DNA of 64,000 nucleotides from Clarkia xantiana subsp. parviflora (Eukaryota > Streptophyta > Magnoliopsida > Myrtales > Onagraceae), in the NCBI GenBank assembly GCA_036873135.1, contig JAPTYO010000007.1:20690763-20754762 (forward strand). The letters are read 5' to 3'. Below, piece by piece: positions 11,749 through 23,866 of the stretch. The number at the start of each line of letters is the position of its first letter. Positions within the stretch are counted from its first letter, which is position 1. The notes below the pieces were generated by a model that was not told the origin of the DNA, made no database searches, and saw only the letters and a list, made by a program, of their open reading frames with translations. The translations under genes were made by a program, and so were the position numbers.

Positions 11749-13732
11749 ATGGCTGCGATGCCTCAAATATCCTCCGTCATTGGACCCTCGAGCCGCCATT
11801 ACTTCCACCGCACGAGCAACAGCATCTCCGGAGAAGATATTCTGTTTCCCGATAAAGCAAGGAACTTTGCGAAATCCAGTGAAAGATTTCAACTTCAGAA
11901 ATGCGCAATCAGACGACGCCGCATCACCTGCTCCGCCGCGAATAAGCCACCCCCTCCGTCCTCCTCCGAGATCAGGTTTCACTTCCTTTTCTTCATTCGT
12001 TAATCGCTTTTTTCTTCTGAAGAGAATTCGCGATCATGTTCGGTGATGTTCCAGTTGAAAATGGTAATGGGTATTCTGAGTCTTTGCTGGGTTCTAATTG
12101 CTCTGTGTCCCGATTATTCCCCTCTGTCAGGCAAAGCGACGCATCTTTCAAATTGAGAATGCTCGTTTCTGTTTGCTATAATTTTGGCTTTGATCAAAGA
12201 ACACTGCTGTGTGGGGAGTCAATTTTGCCTTATTACCAGGTCCATGCATATTGCGTTTTTCCAAATTTTAACTTCTCCTGATTGTAAACTTTTAGTTAAA
12301 TGAATCATTCAGTTATCAGAGTTGGGTAAATTAGCAAAACAGAGAAAAAGAAATAAATAAGACTCAGAATGTTTGTTCAACCAAAGAAAGCCAGGTTGTA
12401 AATTCAATTGAGTGAAATGTTATCTCCATCTCCATGGATACGTGCCTCATTTTGCTATATTTACAACATTATTCCGACATTACTGAAAGTTCGACTGAGT
12501 AAATTGATATCTGATGTTCAAACAAGTTGCTTCTTGTTTTAGCAATGCTAGATTTCTTGTTACTTAATAATGCCCAACCACTTTATAACCTTTTGTTGAT
12601 TCATGTTGTTTTTTATCCAGTTCTACTGCAAAGCTTCGCAGTGAAGTTCTTTCTCCATTTCGCTCTGTGCGTATGTTCTTCTACCTAGCTTTTGTTGCAA
12701 GTGGATCTCTTGGAGGATTAATAGCCACAACACGACTAATTGGCGCCTTATCCAACCCTGCAAGGGCTGATGAGGTCCCTGAAATTCTGAATGGACTTGC
12801 CATAGACATCGGTGCTGCATCCATCTTTGCATTTCTGTACTCTAGAGACAATAATGCTAGTAATGCTCAGATTGCAAGACTTTCAAGAGAGGAAAACCTA
12901 TCAAATCTCAAACTCCGGGTTGATGAGAAGAGAATCATTCCTCTCAACTCTTTTAGAGGAATCGCCCGTCTTGTAATATGTGTGGGTCCAGAATCCTATA
13001 TTCAAGAGTCTTTTAAGCTCAGTGAGCCTTACACTCAGGGTCTTTTGGATCGAGGGGTGCTTGTGGTGCCATTTGCTACCACTGGGACGAAACCCACTTT
13101 CGAATTTGATGAAAGTGAGGAGATGAACGATATTACAACCAAAAGGAAGAGGCTTTGGCAGTTGGCTCCTGCTTATGCACCAGAATGGTCAAAGTAAGTC
13201 TTCAGATAAGAAAGAAAAGGAGTAGATTCAAATGTGTATAACTTGTGTGCTGTGTTATTAACTTCAATCAGTACATTAACACCGTCTCAATTGTTTATAA
13301 AACTTATTTTGATTAATTAACAGGTGGTTGGATGAACAAAAGAAGCTTGCAGGTGTGGCCCCGGATTCTCCCGTGTAAGTTTTCTTTCTTTCTTTATGAG
13401 AATAACAAGTTTGAGTACACACATTACAGTTTGGACCGTTGATGTGATTAGTCGGCGAGAATCACATCAACCGTCTTGTTCTATGCTTTTTAAGTTTCAA
13501 ATTTACAATATCACACCAAATGCCCCTTTTTTCTTCAGTATTCCAATATTTTGGATTTAAGAGGAAGGAATTTGATTGGGTGGTAATTTTCAGGTACTTA
13601 TCTCTAAGATTAGATGGTCGTGTTCGTGGAAGTGGGGTTGGTTACCCTCCTTGGAATGCCTTTGTTGCACAACTGCCACCGGCTAATGGTTTGTGGTCTG
13701 GATTGCTTGATGGCATGGATGGTAGAGTTTAA
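11749..13732 (+). CDS. LPA1-like chloroplast protein (DUF3493, two membrane helices)
   Basis: Resembles the membrane part of LOW PSII ACCUMULATION 1/REP27, a thylakoid factor for photosystem II assembly. Because no TPR repeats precede it, the closest relative is the shorter Arabidopsis LPA1-like protein (At4g28740 type), whose role is not established. Four exons (11749-11975, 12621-13193, 13324-13374, 13594-13732) with GT-AG borders and compatible phases give 329 residues. Residues 1 to about 65 are rich in Ser, Arg and Lys and end near ITCSAA, consistent with a transit peptide. Two hydrophobic helices at about 95-116 and 131-149 flank NPARADEVPE and form the DUF3493-type hairpin. The C-terminal half is soluble, ending in a conserved-looking GYPPWNAFVAQLPP segment. 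The gene appears intact. Confidence 0.85.
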
Positions 13733-13960
13733 ATGCTTTTGAGATTCTTCCTCCGAGCTTAGAAGCATGAGTCGAATCCTTATCATGACATGATACGGTA
13801 AATTCCCGATGCAAATCATGAACCAATTATCTAGATGGAACTTTCATGCATCTCAAAAGTTGTATAGTATGATAGTTATTTATATATATTTCCTTCAGGC
13901 ACATGTAACATGATGATTGTTGCAGCATTTTTTCTATAGTGATAACCCTGATCATAAGGC
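13733..13960. other. 3' region of the LPA1-like gene
   Basis: Probable 3' UTR and short spacer. No separate feature was recognised. Confidence 0.4.
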
Positions 13961-13964
13961 ATGA

Positions 13965-14125
13965 GAGTGCCCACCAGCAGTTGGTGTCTAGTGGTTGAGA
14001 GCGTTGACTCCCATGTGGTTTGGCTCCGGGGTCACGAGTTCGAATCCCCGGGGCCCGTACACGAAAGTCCCGACATTACGTAGCGTGATGGGCTAGGGAA
14101 TTGTATAAAGTATAAATCTCATAAC
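13965..14125 (+). repeat. tRNA-derived SINE
   Basis: Contains a clear polymerase III box A (GGTGTCTAGTGGTTGAGAG, about 13983) and box B (GAGTTCGAATCCCC, about 14036) at SINE-like spacing. A non-tRNA body follows, ending in an AT-rich tail near ATAAAGTATAAATCTC. It is not a functional tRNA because acceptor-stem pairing is absent. TSDs were not resolved. A fragment with similar boxes lies on the minus strand at 25085-25130. Confidence 0.75.
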
Positions 14126-14451
14126 ACTATGTTTTTGCAACTTGATGCTGCTTCTGAAAGGTTTGATAACAGAGGTATTGGATAGTACAACAAAGTTTTA
14201 AGCTGTGAAAACTATGGTTCGGGTGAAAGTTAATGAAGTTTGGTTTTAACGGGATAGGAATCAAAATTAATGGCAGTAAGGCATAATATGAATTACAAGT
14301 AACCTGCAGTCGAGGGGTTGGTTGACGGTGATTTACAACGATAAGTGGATGGAATGTCCATTTACCGTCATTTGCAAATATATTGGTACCTACAATGATT
14401 TTAGACAAAAACACATAGCATGTTTCACAAACTTCTCCAACAAAATATATA

Positions 14452-14971
14452 GGGTTAATAGGTGTTTTGGTCTATGATGTTTGACGACTATTGGGTTTTG
14501 GTCTATGATGTTTATTTTTTCCTAGTTTTGGTCTCACATATTTGCATATTTTTTCTAGTTTTGGTCTTTCCGTTGCATTCCGTTAATATTTTCCGTTAAG
14601 TGACATGTGCAAGTCACGTGATCCACCCTAAACTTTTAATTTTGTTCAATTTAGTCCCTCTAATACTTTCCTAACTCTTTTTTTGTTCAATTTAGTCCTA
14701 AAGTCTCAAAATTGACCCAAATTGGAGAAGTCAATTTTGAGACTTTAAGACTAAATTGAACAAAAAAAAAGGTAGGAAAGTATTAGAGGGACTAAATTGA
14801 ACAAAATTAAAAGTTTAGGGTGGATCACGTGACTTACACATGTCACTTAACGGAAAGACTAAAACTAGAAAAAATATACAAACATATGAGACCAAAACTA
14901 GGCAAAAATAAACATCATGGATCAAAACCCAAAAGTCGTCAAACATCATGGACCAAAACACCTATTAACCC
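14452..14971. mobile_element. Long-hairpin Mutator-like MITE next to a stop codon
   Basis: A 520-bp element made almost wholly of two inverted arms of about 250 bases that match closely along their length (ends GGGTTAATAGGTGTTTTGG). It is flanked by an exact 9-bp duplication AAATATATA (14443-14451 and 14972-14980). The right TSD abuts the stop codon of MATH-CC gene A (14981-14983, minus strand), so the element must lie in that gene's 3' UTR or terminator region. The arms include TCACGTGATC and TTCAATTTAGTCC wording shared with other foldback elements in the window. Confidence 0.92.
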
Positions 14972-14980
14972 AAATATATA

Positions 14981-16313
14981 TTAGCCCTTAGCAAAATGTA
15001 ATTTCAGTGATGACAAAGCCGCTGTAGAACGTGAAATTCTTTCTTCAGCTATCCGTTTCCTCTCCTCGGCTTCTCTTAATTTCTTCTCCTGGGCTGCGTA
15101 CTCAGATTTTTTTGCCTCGGACTCTTTCATCAATATCTGCCAGTTTGAGATTAGACTAGATCTGGCTTCCTCCATCTTTTTCTTAAATTCTTCTTCTTCC
15201 TTAATTAGATCATCCAAGCGCTGCTTATTTTTAATTTGAGTTTCTTGCATTTTCTTTATGGAATGAAAGATATGATCCTTTGCTAGCTTGCGGAGCTCGA
15301 CCTCAGTATTTTCCTGTTCAAAGGTTGAATAATCTGCAACAAAATCATCAAAATCACCCAAAAATAACTGAACTGCCCCTTGTTCTTCAGAGGATAACCC
15401 GATTTCAGCTCGACTTAGAGTGTCTAATGATTTAGCCAACCTATCTCTGACATTCAACTTAGAGATATCGGAGAGGCATTCTTCAAGTGACTGTTTGGCC
15501 ATCTCCACCTCTTCCAAGCACGGAACTTCAGATTTCATGCCACCGTTAACATTCAATTCCGCAGAGTTTTGAGTAACATCAGTAATGAACTTGTTTATAT
15601 TGCTTAAAAACATCTCCAACATAACATTGGGAGGAGAGACATTAAAAATCTCAATCTCAGCTTCCACAACTAAAGTATCGTTAACTAGGTATCCTTTGCT
15701 ACTATCGTGAAGTTCGGCAAGACTCATAAATGATGGCCATCCCAAGGCACTTTGTTCGGCTGTAAACTCATCGTGATCATCTTCCTCTGCAATGATCGAT
15801 ATAGTCATAATATACATATATAAGAGGGATGTAAGTACGTTGTAGTGGATCAAATCTCTACGTTCAGAGATCAAAATGATTAATTGTTTGAAAATTCTAT
15901 TCATCAAATCTCTGCAATGTTGCAAAATGAACAGTTCATAATATTTTAAAAACCTATGCACATATATACCCACCCTTCTTGGTTGAACCATGATCACAAA
16001 GCTGATTCACGACAATCAAGCTAAACTTGGCGTCTATGTTCCATCCACTAGGGAGGCCCTCATTATTTGCAACCTCCAAGTACATTGACAGGTAATCAAC
16101 ATCGTCGCCCTTCGGACAAACTACTATCCACCTGGTCAGTCAGTTGATCAAAATACACAGTTGAATTAATGAATAAAAATAAAATCATGAGCTTGGAGAT
16201 ATATATATATACCAGTTGACTCCTCCCACAGTAAAAATATCCGAGTAAATTTCTGTCTCAGATTGTCGTTCAGAAAAATTGTCGATTCTCCAGGTGAATT
16301 TTCCAGAAGCCAT
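14981..16313 (-). CDS. MATH domain plus coiled-coil protein, gene A (intact)
   Basis: A plant MATH-CC protein of the family that includes Arabidopsis RTM3, which acts in restricting long-distance potyvirus movement; most members have no known function. Three exons (16313-16213, 16131-15974, 15786-14981) with GT-AG borders give 354 residues. The MATH domain spans about 5-131, from KFTWRIDNFSER to VNDTLVVEAEIE. A linker with EVPCLEEVEMAKQSLEECL follows, then a highly charged C-terminal coiled coil (about 250-345; EEEEFKKKMEEA, KKLREAEERKRIAEERISRS). All members here end in LKLxFAKG. The MASGKF start is shared by the paralogues A, C and D. No lesion was found. A MITE sits immediately 3' of the stop codon. 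Confidence 0.9.
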
Positions 16314-16690
16314 GCTTGTTTCTTTCTCCTCCACATTCAAATTGATCAGCATAAATTACACTTGCAAGAAGAAGATCAAGAGATTCAACAAGACAAGAGG
16401 TGTTCTTTCGTCAACTAATTTTTGAGTAATTTATAAACAAGAAATGAGGGTGGATTATTATATTGGAAATTAATTGCTGCAAGCATGCATCGAGTCAGCA
16501 TGCATTGGATTGGACTACTCGATGAGAATAAATGCAGAGTCGATTCAATCACCGCACCAGTACTACCGAGAAGAAGATAAACGGACGACATACGGTGGGT
16601 GATTGGGTTGGGCGTAAAAAAAACATGCATCATATGGTAAACTTTTGAGCTTTCGTACATTAATTATAAATCTACCTTCATACATTATAT
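16314..16690 (-). promoter_or_regulatory. Upstream module shared by the MATH-CC genes
   Basis: Directly upstream of gene A and recognisable upstream of B (23867-24130), C (31161-31400), partly D (36668-36840), and as an orphan at 41640-41890. It holds the leader (GGAGGAGAAAGAAACAAGC before ATG), then TTAATTGCTGCAAGCATGCA and AATAAATGCAGAGTCGATTC. CATGCA is the core of an RY element. Conservation outside the coding region suggests each tandem copy moved with its promoter. The regulatory role is inferred. Confidence 0.5.
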
Positions 16691-16722
16691 ATAACGGTTC
16701 ACATTAGGACCACCGATCACGT

Positions 16723-16774
<52 letters not shown>
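16723..16774. repeat. (TA)n microsatellite
   Basis: About 26 uninterrupted TA units separate the gene A upstream module from the next foldback element. Confidence 0.95.
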
Positions 16775-16777
<3 letters not shown>

Positions 16778-16884
16778 TGGTTAAGGTTAAACTTAAAGGT
16801 ATTTTTCACATCACATTTTTTACCGAATGTGACTTTTAGTACTGAATGTTTGGTTTTGTATACTTTTGTTACCAAACTTTGAAA

Positions 16885-17430
16885 AATGTGGTTTTTGATA
16901 CATCCGTTAGTTTCACGTTAGTTTTGGTTGTTAAATGACATGTGTAAGTCACGTGATCGACCTAAAACTTTTGATTTTGTTCAATTTAGTCCCTCAAATA
17001 TATTCCTAACTTTTATTTTGTTTAATTTAGTCCTAAAACTTCAAAATCGAACCCAATTGACCTAGACGGACCTAGCTTAGGGCTAGATCCGACCCAGAAT
17101 CAGGGTCGGCTGGGTCTGGCGACTCTGACCCAGTCAATTAGGACCTAGCCCCAATTGGGTCCAATTGACCAAATTGGGGCTAGGTCCCAATTGACCTAGC
17201 CGAACCTAGTCTAGGGTTAAGTCCGACTAGATCAGTTGGGTTCGATTGGTTCAATTGTGTTCGATTTTGAAATTTAAAACTAAATTAAATAATAAAAGTT
17301 AGGAATATATTTGATGGACTAAATTAAACAAAATCAAAAGTTTAGGGTCGGTCATGTGACTTGCACATATCATTTATCGATCAAAACTAACTGCCAACTA
17401 ACGGATGTACCAAAAATCACATTAAAAACC
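16885..17430. mobile_element. Foldback element with internal diverged arms
   Basis: The left arm (TTTTTGATACATCCGTTAG, about 16893) pairs with the right arm (CTAACGGATGTACCAAAAAT, about 17397). Internal blocks around 16980-17045 and 17265-17345 also pair, carrying TTCAATTTAGTCC-type wording. The centre has several GACCTAGC/GGGTCGG-like short repeats. It is related to the elements at 690 and 14452. Exact ends and TSD were not resolved. Confidence 0.65.
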
Positions 17431-17533
17431 TTTTTTAATGTTGCGCATTAGGGATATAGGTTGAATAGTTATGGTGAGTGCCTGAACCACATATACTTGA
17501 GATGTGCTACTGCATTCCGTCAATTTTATATAA

Positions 17534-18092
17534 GGGTTAATTAGCCAACTGCACCACATGCATGTTTTAGTCATGTTGTCAAATGCACTTATATGTTTTT
17601 TCATGTTACTAAATGCACCGATATGTATTGCTTTGTTACTCAATACACATTTAGTCTAAGTTATGTTTATTTTTGTCGTTAGTTATCACGTGCTACTCAC
17701 ATGTAAACATTTTTTTAATTAAAAAATAAATAATTTTGCTAATGACAGATATACCCTCCATCCTCATCTTACGGTCGTGATGAAATTAATTACCCTAAAC
17801 CTAAACATCTGCAGATACGCTTCTTTGTATCGCTACTCGTCTTTACTGCGTTGTTGTGTATCTTCGTGGTTGGTCGTCTGCTACTCGCCCATCGCGGTGA
17901 TTGTTTGTCGTCGCGGTGGTTGGTTGTCGTGGGTGCATTCGGTTGCATGTGTGGCGCATATATATTACTAATGGTGTTAGAGTTTCAGCTGCATTCACCA
18001 ACATAGCAAAACATATGGGTGTGTATTCGCTTACATGTTTGGTGCATCCAGCAACATGCAGAAACGTATGGGTGCATTGAGCTAATTAACCC
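17534..18092. mobile_element. Mutator-like MITE with near-perfect 9-bp TSD
   Basis: The ends GGGTTAATTAGCCAACTGCA and, inverted, TGCATTGAGCTAATTAACCC form imperfect terminal inverted repeats. Flanks TTTATATAA (17525-17533) and TCTATATAA (18093-18101) agree at eight of nine bases. The interior has a short open frame on the plus strand (17777-17971) that I do not regard as a gene. Confidence 0.75.
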
Positions 18093-18749
18093 TCTATATA
18101 ATAGGTACTGTCGCAGCGGGTGACGTTCTGGATAGATATTTATAAATAAAAATGTTCGGAAATGCTAGACATTCCGACAGGAATGTTCCGACAAGTTCTG
18201 AGAGTATGTGACATGACAAGTAAATTTGAGCAACTTTTTGACCATTTATATTGATACTCACATACCGAAACATCTCGGTTCCTTTTGTCGGAACTTGTAT
18301 CTAACTCCCAACAATCTTATAAAATAAGATATGCTTCTCAAGATGTGAAGAGAAAATTTTGTGAATTTTTAACTACATACTACACTGTTACACATTAGGA
18401 ATTGCTACATTATAGCTGTTAAAAACAAAATTACATATTACACTGTTACACATTAGGAATTGCTACATTATAGCTGTTAAAAACAAAATTTGCCATACAT
18501 AACTTCATTTTGACACAGAAGGTCGACTTTTGACAAGGCAGAAAAGCCCAATAAAATATGACATTGATAATTACATAACTTCATTTGGACACAAAAGATG
18601 TAAACTTTTGACAAATCAGAAAAGCATTGGTTGAAGAAGAGAAAGAGTTGGTTCAAAGTTTCGTTAGAGCAGTAAGCATAATATTAATTACAGATATATT
18701 TTTTTAAAAAAGTTTGGACACATAACCAGCACGCGTAATTTACAGCATA
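18093..18749. other. 3' flank of MATH-CC gene B, left of the CACTA insertion
   Basis: From about 18480 to 18749 this matches the 3' flank of the D genes (ACATAACTTCATTTTGACAC, TTTGGACACATAACCAGCAC), so it is the original downstream DNA of gene B pushed away by the CACTA element. The left part is AT-rich DNA without features apart from the tandem duplication at 18374-18491. Confidence 0.6.
18374..18491. repeat. 58-bp direct tandem duplication
   Basis: Two adjacent near-identical units, each containing TACACTGTTACACATTAGGA and TAGCTGTTAAAAACAAAATT, with period 58. The near identity suggests a recent duplication. Confidence 0.9.
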
Positions 18750-21700
18750 CACTATAAAAAATACCCCATTTACCGGCGAAAAAATAAAATTGGCCGGTAA
18801 AAGTGGCCGGTAAAAGTATTTTTTCCGGCAAAGTAAAAATTTCGCCGGTAAAAAATTATTAGCGGCGAGATTAATAACTTCGCCGGTAAAAAATTACAAT
18901 TAGCGGCGACTAAACAAATTTCGCCGGTAAAAGTTTAAGGAAAAATAAATAAACTATTGTTTTAATGCAAGATACATTAGCGGTAAGATAGTTGGCCGGT
19001 AAAGAATTACAATTAACGGCGACTAAATTAGTTTCGCCGGTAAAGTTAAAGTTTTAGCGGCGATGTCATTTTAGTCGCAGGAAAAAATTAAATTTATTAG
19101 CGGCGAGATAGTTGGCCGGTAAAGTTTTACAATTAACGGCGACTCAATTAGTTTCGCCGGTAAAGTTAAAGTTTCAGTGGCGACGTCATTTTAGTCGCCG
19201 GAAAAAATTTAAATTATTAACGGCAAGATAGTTTGCCAGTAAACTTGTACAATTAACGGAGACTAAATTTGTTTCGCCAGTAAAGTATAAGTTTTAACAG
19301 CGACATCATTTTAGTCGCCGGGGAAAAATGTAAAATTATTAGCGACGAGATAGTTGACCAATAAAGTTGTACAATTAACGGCGACTAAATTATTTTCGCT
19401 GGAAAAATTTAATTTTTACCGGCCACGTAAAGTCGCCAAGAAAAAAATTAAATAACTATAATTATGCTTATTTAGTAGATACTTACTTGATGAGCATAAA
19501 TAAATTGAAGTATACGAATAGAAAAAGAAAATCAATAAATTACCATAGACCCTATTTGATTAGTAAATAGCTTCTCTTGGCCCAAAAAAAAAAATCTTTT
19601 AATAACTTCTCACTATTCTTTTTACTCTCTGTTCTTTTAAGGTGAAGTTCATTCCGTGAAATAAGATAACTCTCGCACTCTCATCCTCTTCGTCTCCTCT
19701 CCAGCTCTTCACCATGTTCGCCGCCGCTGACCGTCTATACGCCCGCAATCGCCTCCCTTCTGCTTGTCAGGCGTCGTTGCCAATCTTCCTCCCCAATCTA
19801 TGTTGTATTCACTCATCGCCGGCTCTCTACTGGTGCGTCGTGCACTGCCCAGCGCCAGCCCAATCTGCCTGCCCAGGCTCGCTCTATTCTGTTTTTCCGA
19901 CTCCAGCTTACCCTGACTCTGTGTTGCTCTACTTGAGGTATGATTGCAATCTGAAACCCTAATTTTATCGAATTACAATTTAAAACCCTAACTAATTGGA
20001 GGCGTTGATTTCATTGTACAAGACAATTCTCAGTTATAAAAATTGCTTTATTTAGTTAGGTGTCTAGCTAGCTTAGCTGAAAGACTGAAAATTGATATGG
20101 GTTCAAGTATAGTTTGTTCAAGCTTTGTGGTGAACTAACAAAGCACTTGATTCTCTACTCTTTTTTCATTTCTCTGTTAAGTTTGTGGTGAAATATGGAT
20201 AAATTTTCAAAAAGTTTTAGCAAATCATATGTGTGTGACAAATTCCCTTAAAATTGTTGCAAATTGTTCCAGAAAAGAAACATGTTGAGCACACTATCAA
20301 CTGCAATGGGAAGGGAAAATTGGAACCTAAGAAGATCGTAATGGTAACTGATGTTGCTGTTCAAGATTCAACTGGCAAGAAGAGGTTAATATTGGGCTTA
20401 GTTCTAGGATAATCATCGTTCCTCTAGTTTTAAATTTCTTACTTAAACAAATATTTCTGCAGATTTTTCTCATGATATGTTGATTTGAAAACATTGTTTT
20501 GTATAAGATAGTCTTTAATGGGATTGAGTCTCTCATGAGTAGTAAATTGGATTATTGCTCATGTCTCATGATATATTCCAACTCGGTGCTCTAATCTGGT
20601 AATTTACTGACTATAAGTTGATCATTGATATCTAATGAATAGAGCATTTTTGGAATTTAATATGATTATAAGCTCTGACTAAAGTTGTTGCTCTACCTCT
20701 CCTTATATGGCTATAATGATCATACTTGAATTTACTTGCTTCTTTATTTTGAATGTTCATACATTCAATATGCAGCTCATTTTTGTTTGCAGATCTTGAT
20801 CAGAGTTGGCATTTGGTTGCATAACCATAATTTAACTTAGTTGAAATCTTTGAAACCCATAGGCATGGCTCATTGGGTGGAATCTTTAAACTTTCATGCT
20901 ATGCATCAGTTAAATGTAGCTTCTTCTTCAACTTAGATATGAATCTTCTGATCAAGTTTGAAATGGTTCGATTAGGCAACACATGAGAGTCTTCAACCTA
21001 ATTTAATAAAATAAACTAGCTAAGGATGTGAAGAGCTAGACCCGACGAAATGGCGACATTCTTTGCTCAGTGGATCGGATTTTCTCCAGTTTAAAGGTAT
21101 CTATCCCCGTATCAATCGATATTGTTAGCAAATAACAGCTGTTTTCTGATATTTAGCCCAGCTGTAGAGAAGCTTGTAGTTTTGGAATGTGACTTGGAGA
21201 AGCCAAAACAAATACTACCTGTCTTATGAAATGCTTCTGTGATTCTATGCTGCATTGGTGATAGTGAAAAAGAAATCTTTGACTTGTGTTGTATTATATG
21301 TTACTTGTATTTTGTATGTTGTGTTCAGCCTGAACCGATCTGGTGCCCAAACCTACTACAGGAGGATGTGGTGCTTTTATACCACTACAATGGAATGGTG
21401 CTTTTGCAGATTTGAACTTCTACATGCAAAATTATTGCCCCAAGTTATATGAGGACATGTGGAACTAGTGAGTTCTATGATCTTATACCATATTTTATTA
21501 TGGGAATATTAACCTCTGATGTTTTTGTTTATGGATTCTTTTTCTTTTGTTCAGATCAAGTTTAGTGAATTTGTTGGTAGAAACATTGGGGAGAAAGGTG
21601 TTATTGGTGGACAGACACATTGGGGAGAAAGATCTGCACCTGTAAGTAATTTTTCTTGTTGAATGATTCTCTCATTCTTTTCTTTGTCCACATTAATGAT

Positions 21701-22500
21701 ATTGTCTAACACTTGCTTTAAGTTAATATTTAGTTTGTTATGCTTTTAGAGTGGTTTGTAAGAACAGATCTTGCGGCAAAGAGAAAGAAGAACTTAGTGA
21801 AGAAATGTAGTGAAAAGTTCTTGAAGTGGAACAACAATTAATCTGTGTATATGATCTGGTTTGGATCGTGTCTGTTGGCTTATGCTTTGTAATTTTCATC
21901 GAGGATACAACGTAGGATGACTTTTGTGTAAATTGATATACTAGTTATTATTGAAATACATCTTGATTATCATAATTTATTTGTTATTTGTTTCATAATT
22001 TTTTTTTTTGTTTCAAATATAGCTTTTACCGGCGAACTATCTCGCCGGTATAAACTGCTATTTTTGCCGGCAAAATCTTTTGCCGGTAAAAATTGGTTTT
22101 ACCGGCAAATATTGTTGCCGGTAAAAATCGCTCTTTTTGCTTGCTAAATTTCTCGCCGGTAAAAATAGATTTACCGGCGAATATTGTTACCGGTAAAAAT
22201 CTCTACTTTTTATCGGTGAATTATCTCGCCGCTAAATTATTTTTTTACCGGCGAAACTACTCGCCGGTAATAACTATTATTTTTATTACTTTTTATTAAA
22301 TTTTTACTGGTGATATATCTCGCCGGTAAAAGTTAAAACTTTTACCGGCGATCTCTAACTCGCCGGTAAAACATTTACCGGCGGCGCTTTACCGGCGACG
22401 GTTCTTGGCGAAAAATGTCGCCGGCATAAGTTTTACCGGCGAAAATAGGGCTTTTACCGGCCACTAACCATCGCCGGTAAATGGGGTATTTCTTGTAGTG
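18750..22500. mobile_element. CACTA transposon, non-autonomous
   Basis: A 3751-bp element with CACTATAAAAAATACCCCAT at the left and its imperfect inverse ending TTGTAGTG at the right, flanked by the 3-bp duplication ATA (18747-18749 and 22501-22503). Both subterminal zones (18770-19440 and 22020-22480) carry dozens of copies of the word TTTACCGGCGA or its inverse, the transposase-binding type of array typical of CACTA elements. The empty site is seen next to gene D, where AGATAACCAGCAC is uninterrupted. The interior (19.5-22.0 kb) has only short frames and no recognisable TPase or TnpA domain. It includes a Cys/Pro-rich frame at 19714-19962 that I cannot assign. Confidence 0.92.
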
Positions 22501-22579
22501 ATAACCAGCACACTTAATTACAACATAACAAGGACGCGTTATTTACAGCATTACCAGACTTTTCCCAACACTAAATATA

Positions 22580-23866
22580 TTAACCCTTAGCAAAACGTAA
22601 TTTCAATGATGACCAAGCAGTGGTAGATCGTGACATTCTTTCCTCGGCTATCCTCTTTCTCTCTTCAGCTTCTTTTAGTTTCTTTACTTGGGTTGTGTAC
22701 TCAGATTTTTTTGCCTCAGACTCTTTCATCAATGTCTCCCATTCTGATATTAGTGTGGCTTTGCTAGCTCTGGCTTCTTCCATCTTTTTCTTAAAATCTT
22801 CCTCTTCCTTGCTTAGATCATCCAAGCGTCGCTTATTAGAAACATGAGTCTGTTGCATCTTCTTTATGGAATGAAACATTTGATCCTTTGCTAACTTGTG
22901 GAGCTCGAACTCAGAATTTTCTTGTTCAAAGGTTAAGAAATCTGCAACAAAATCATCAAACTCACTCCAAAATAACTGAACTGCCCTTTGTTCTTCAGAA
23001 GATAATCCGATTTCAGCTCGGCTTAAAGTCTCTAATGATTTAGCCAACCTATCTCGGATGTTCAACTTAAAGATATCAGAAAGGCACTCTTCAAGTGACT
23101 TCTTGGCCATCTCCACCTCTTCCAAGCTAGGAACTTCAGATTTCATGCCACCATTAACATTCAACTCCGCAGAGTTTGGACCTTGAGCAACATTAGTAAT
23201 AAACTTGTCCACATTGTTTAAAAATATGTCCAACACAAGAGTAGGAGGAGAGACAATAAGAACCTCAATCTCAGCTTCCACAACTAGAGTGTCGTCAACT
23301 ATGTATCCTTTGCTACTATCTTGAAGTTGGGTCAGACTCTTAAATGAATGCCACCCCCAGGAAATTTGTTGAGCTGTAAACTTATGGTGACTCTCTACGG
23401 ACAAAGATCAAAATGATTAATTGTTTCAATGCATTCTTGATATCAAATCTCTCAAAATGAGAAGTTCGTAATATTTTTTAAACCTACGTGCATATATATA
23501 CTCACCGTACTTGGTTGAACCGCGATCACGAAGCTGATTCACGACAGTCAAGCTAAACTTGGCATCTATACTCCATCCACTGGGTAAGCTCTCATTGTTT
23601 GCAACCTTCAAGTACATTGACAGGTAATCAACACCATTGCCCTTCGGATAAAGATATATCCACCTGCTCAGTCAGTCGGTCAAAATACACAAGTGAATTT
23701 AAATGAGTTAAGTAATTAAGACCAAATCACAATCTTCTAGAACTAGGATCTTGAGCTTGTATGACCAGTTGCATCCTCCGACATTAAAAACATCCGAGTA
23801 TATTGTTCTCTCAGATTGTAGTTCAGAAAAATTGTGGATTCTCCAGGTGAATTTTCCAGAAACCAT
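22580..23866 (-). CDS. MATH domain plus coiled-coil protein, gene B (intact)
   Basis: A paralogue of gene A with the same three-exon layout (23866-23766, 23663-23506, 23394-22580), giving 357 residues. The MATH domain runs from VSGKFTWRIHNFSE to VDDTLVVEAEIEV, followed by EVPSLEEVEMAKKSLEECL and a charged coiled coil ending LKLRFAKG. The start is aligned to the family MxSGKF; an in-frame ATG 51 bases upstream (23917) would add an AT-rich leader not shared by the paralogues. The exon 1 donor (GTCATA) is weaker than GTATAT in the paralogues and the exon 3 acceptor is CCGTAG rather than TTGCAG, so splicing may be less efficient. No coding lesion is seen. Confidence 0.87.

Noticed and set aside
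13980..14050. Possible tRNA gene
   Set aside because: Box A and box B are present, but the acceptor and anticodon stems do not pair; classified as a SINE head.
19714..19962. Cys/Pro-rich protein gene inside the CACTA element
   Set aside because: No recognised domain and no supporting introns or homologues visible; kept only as possible captured DNA.
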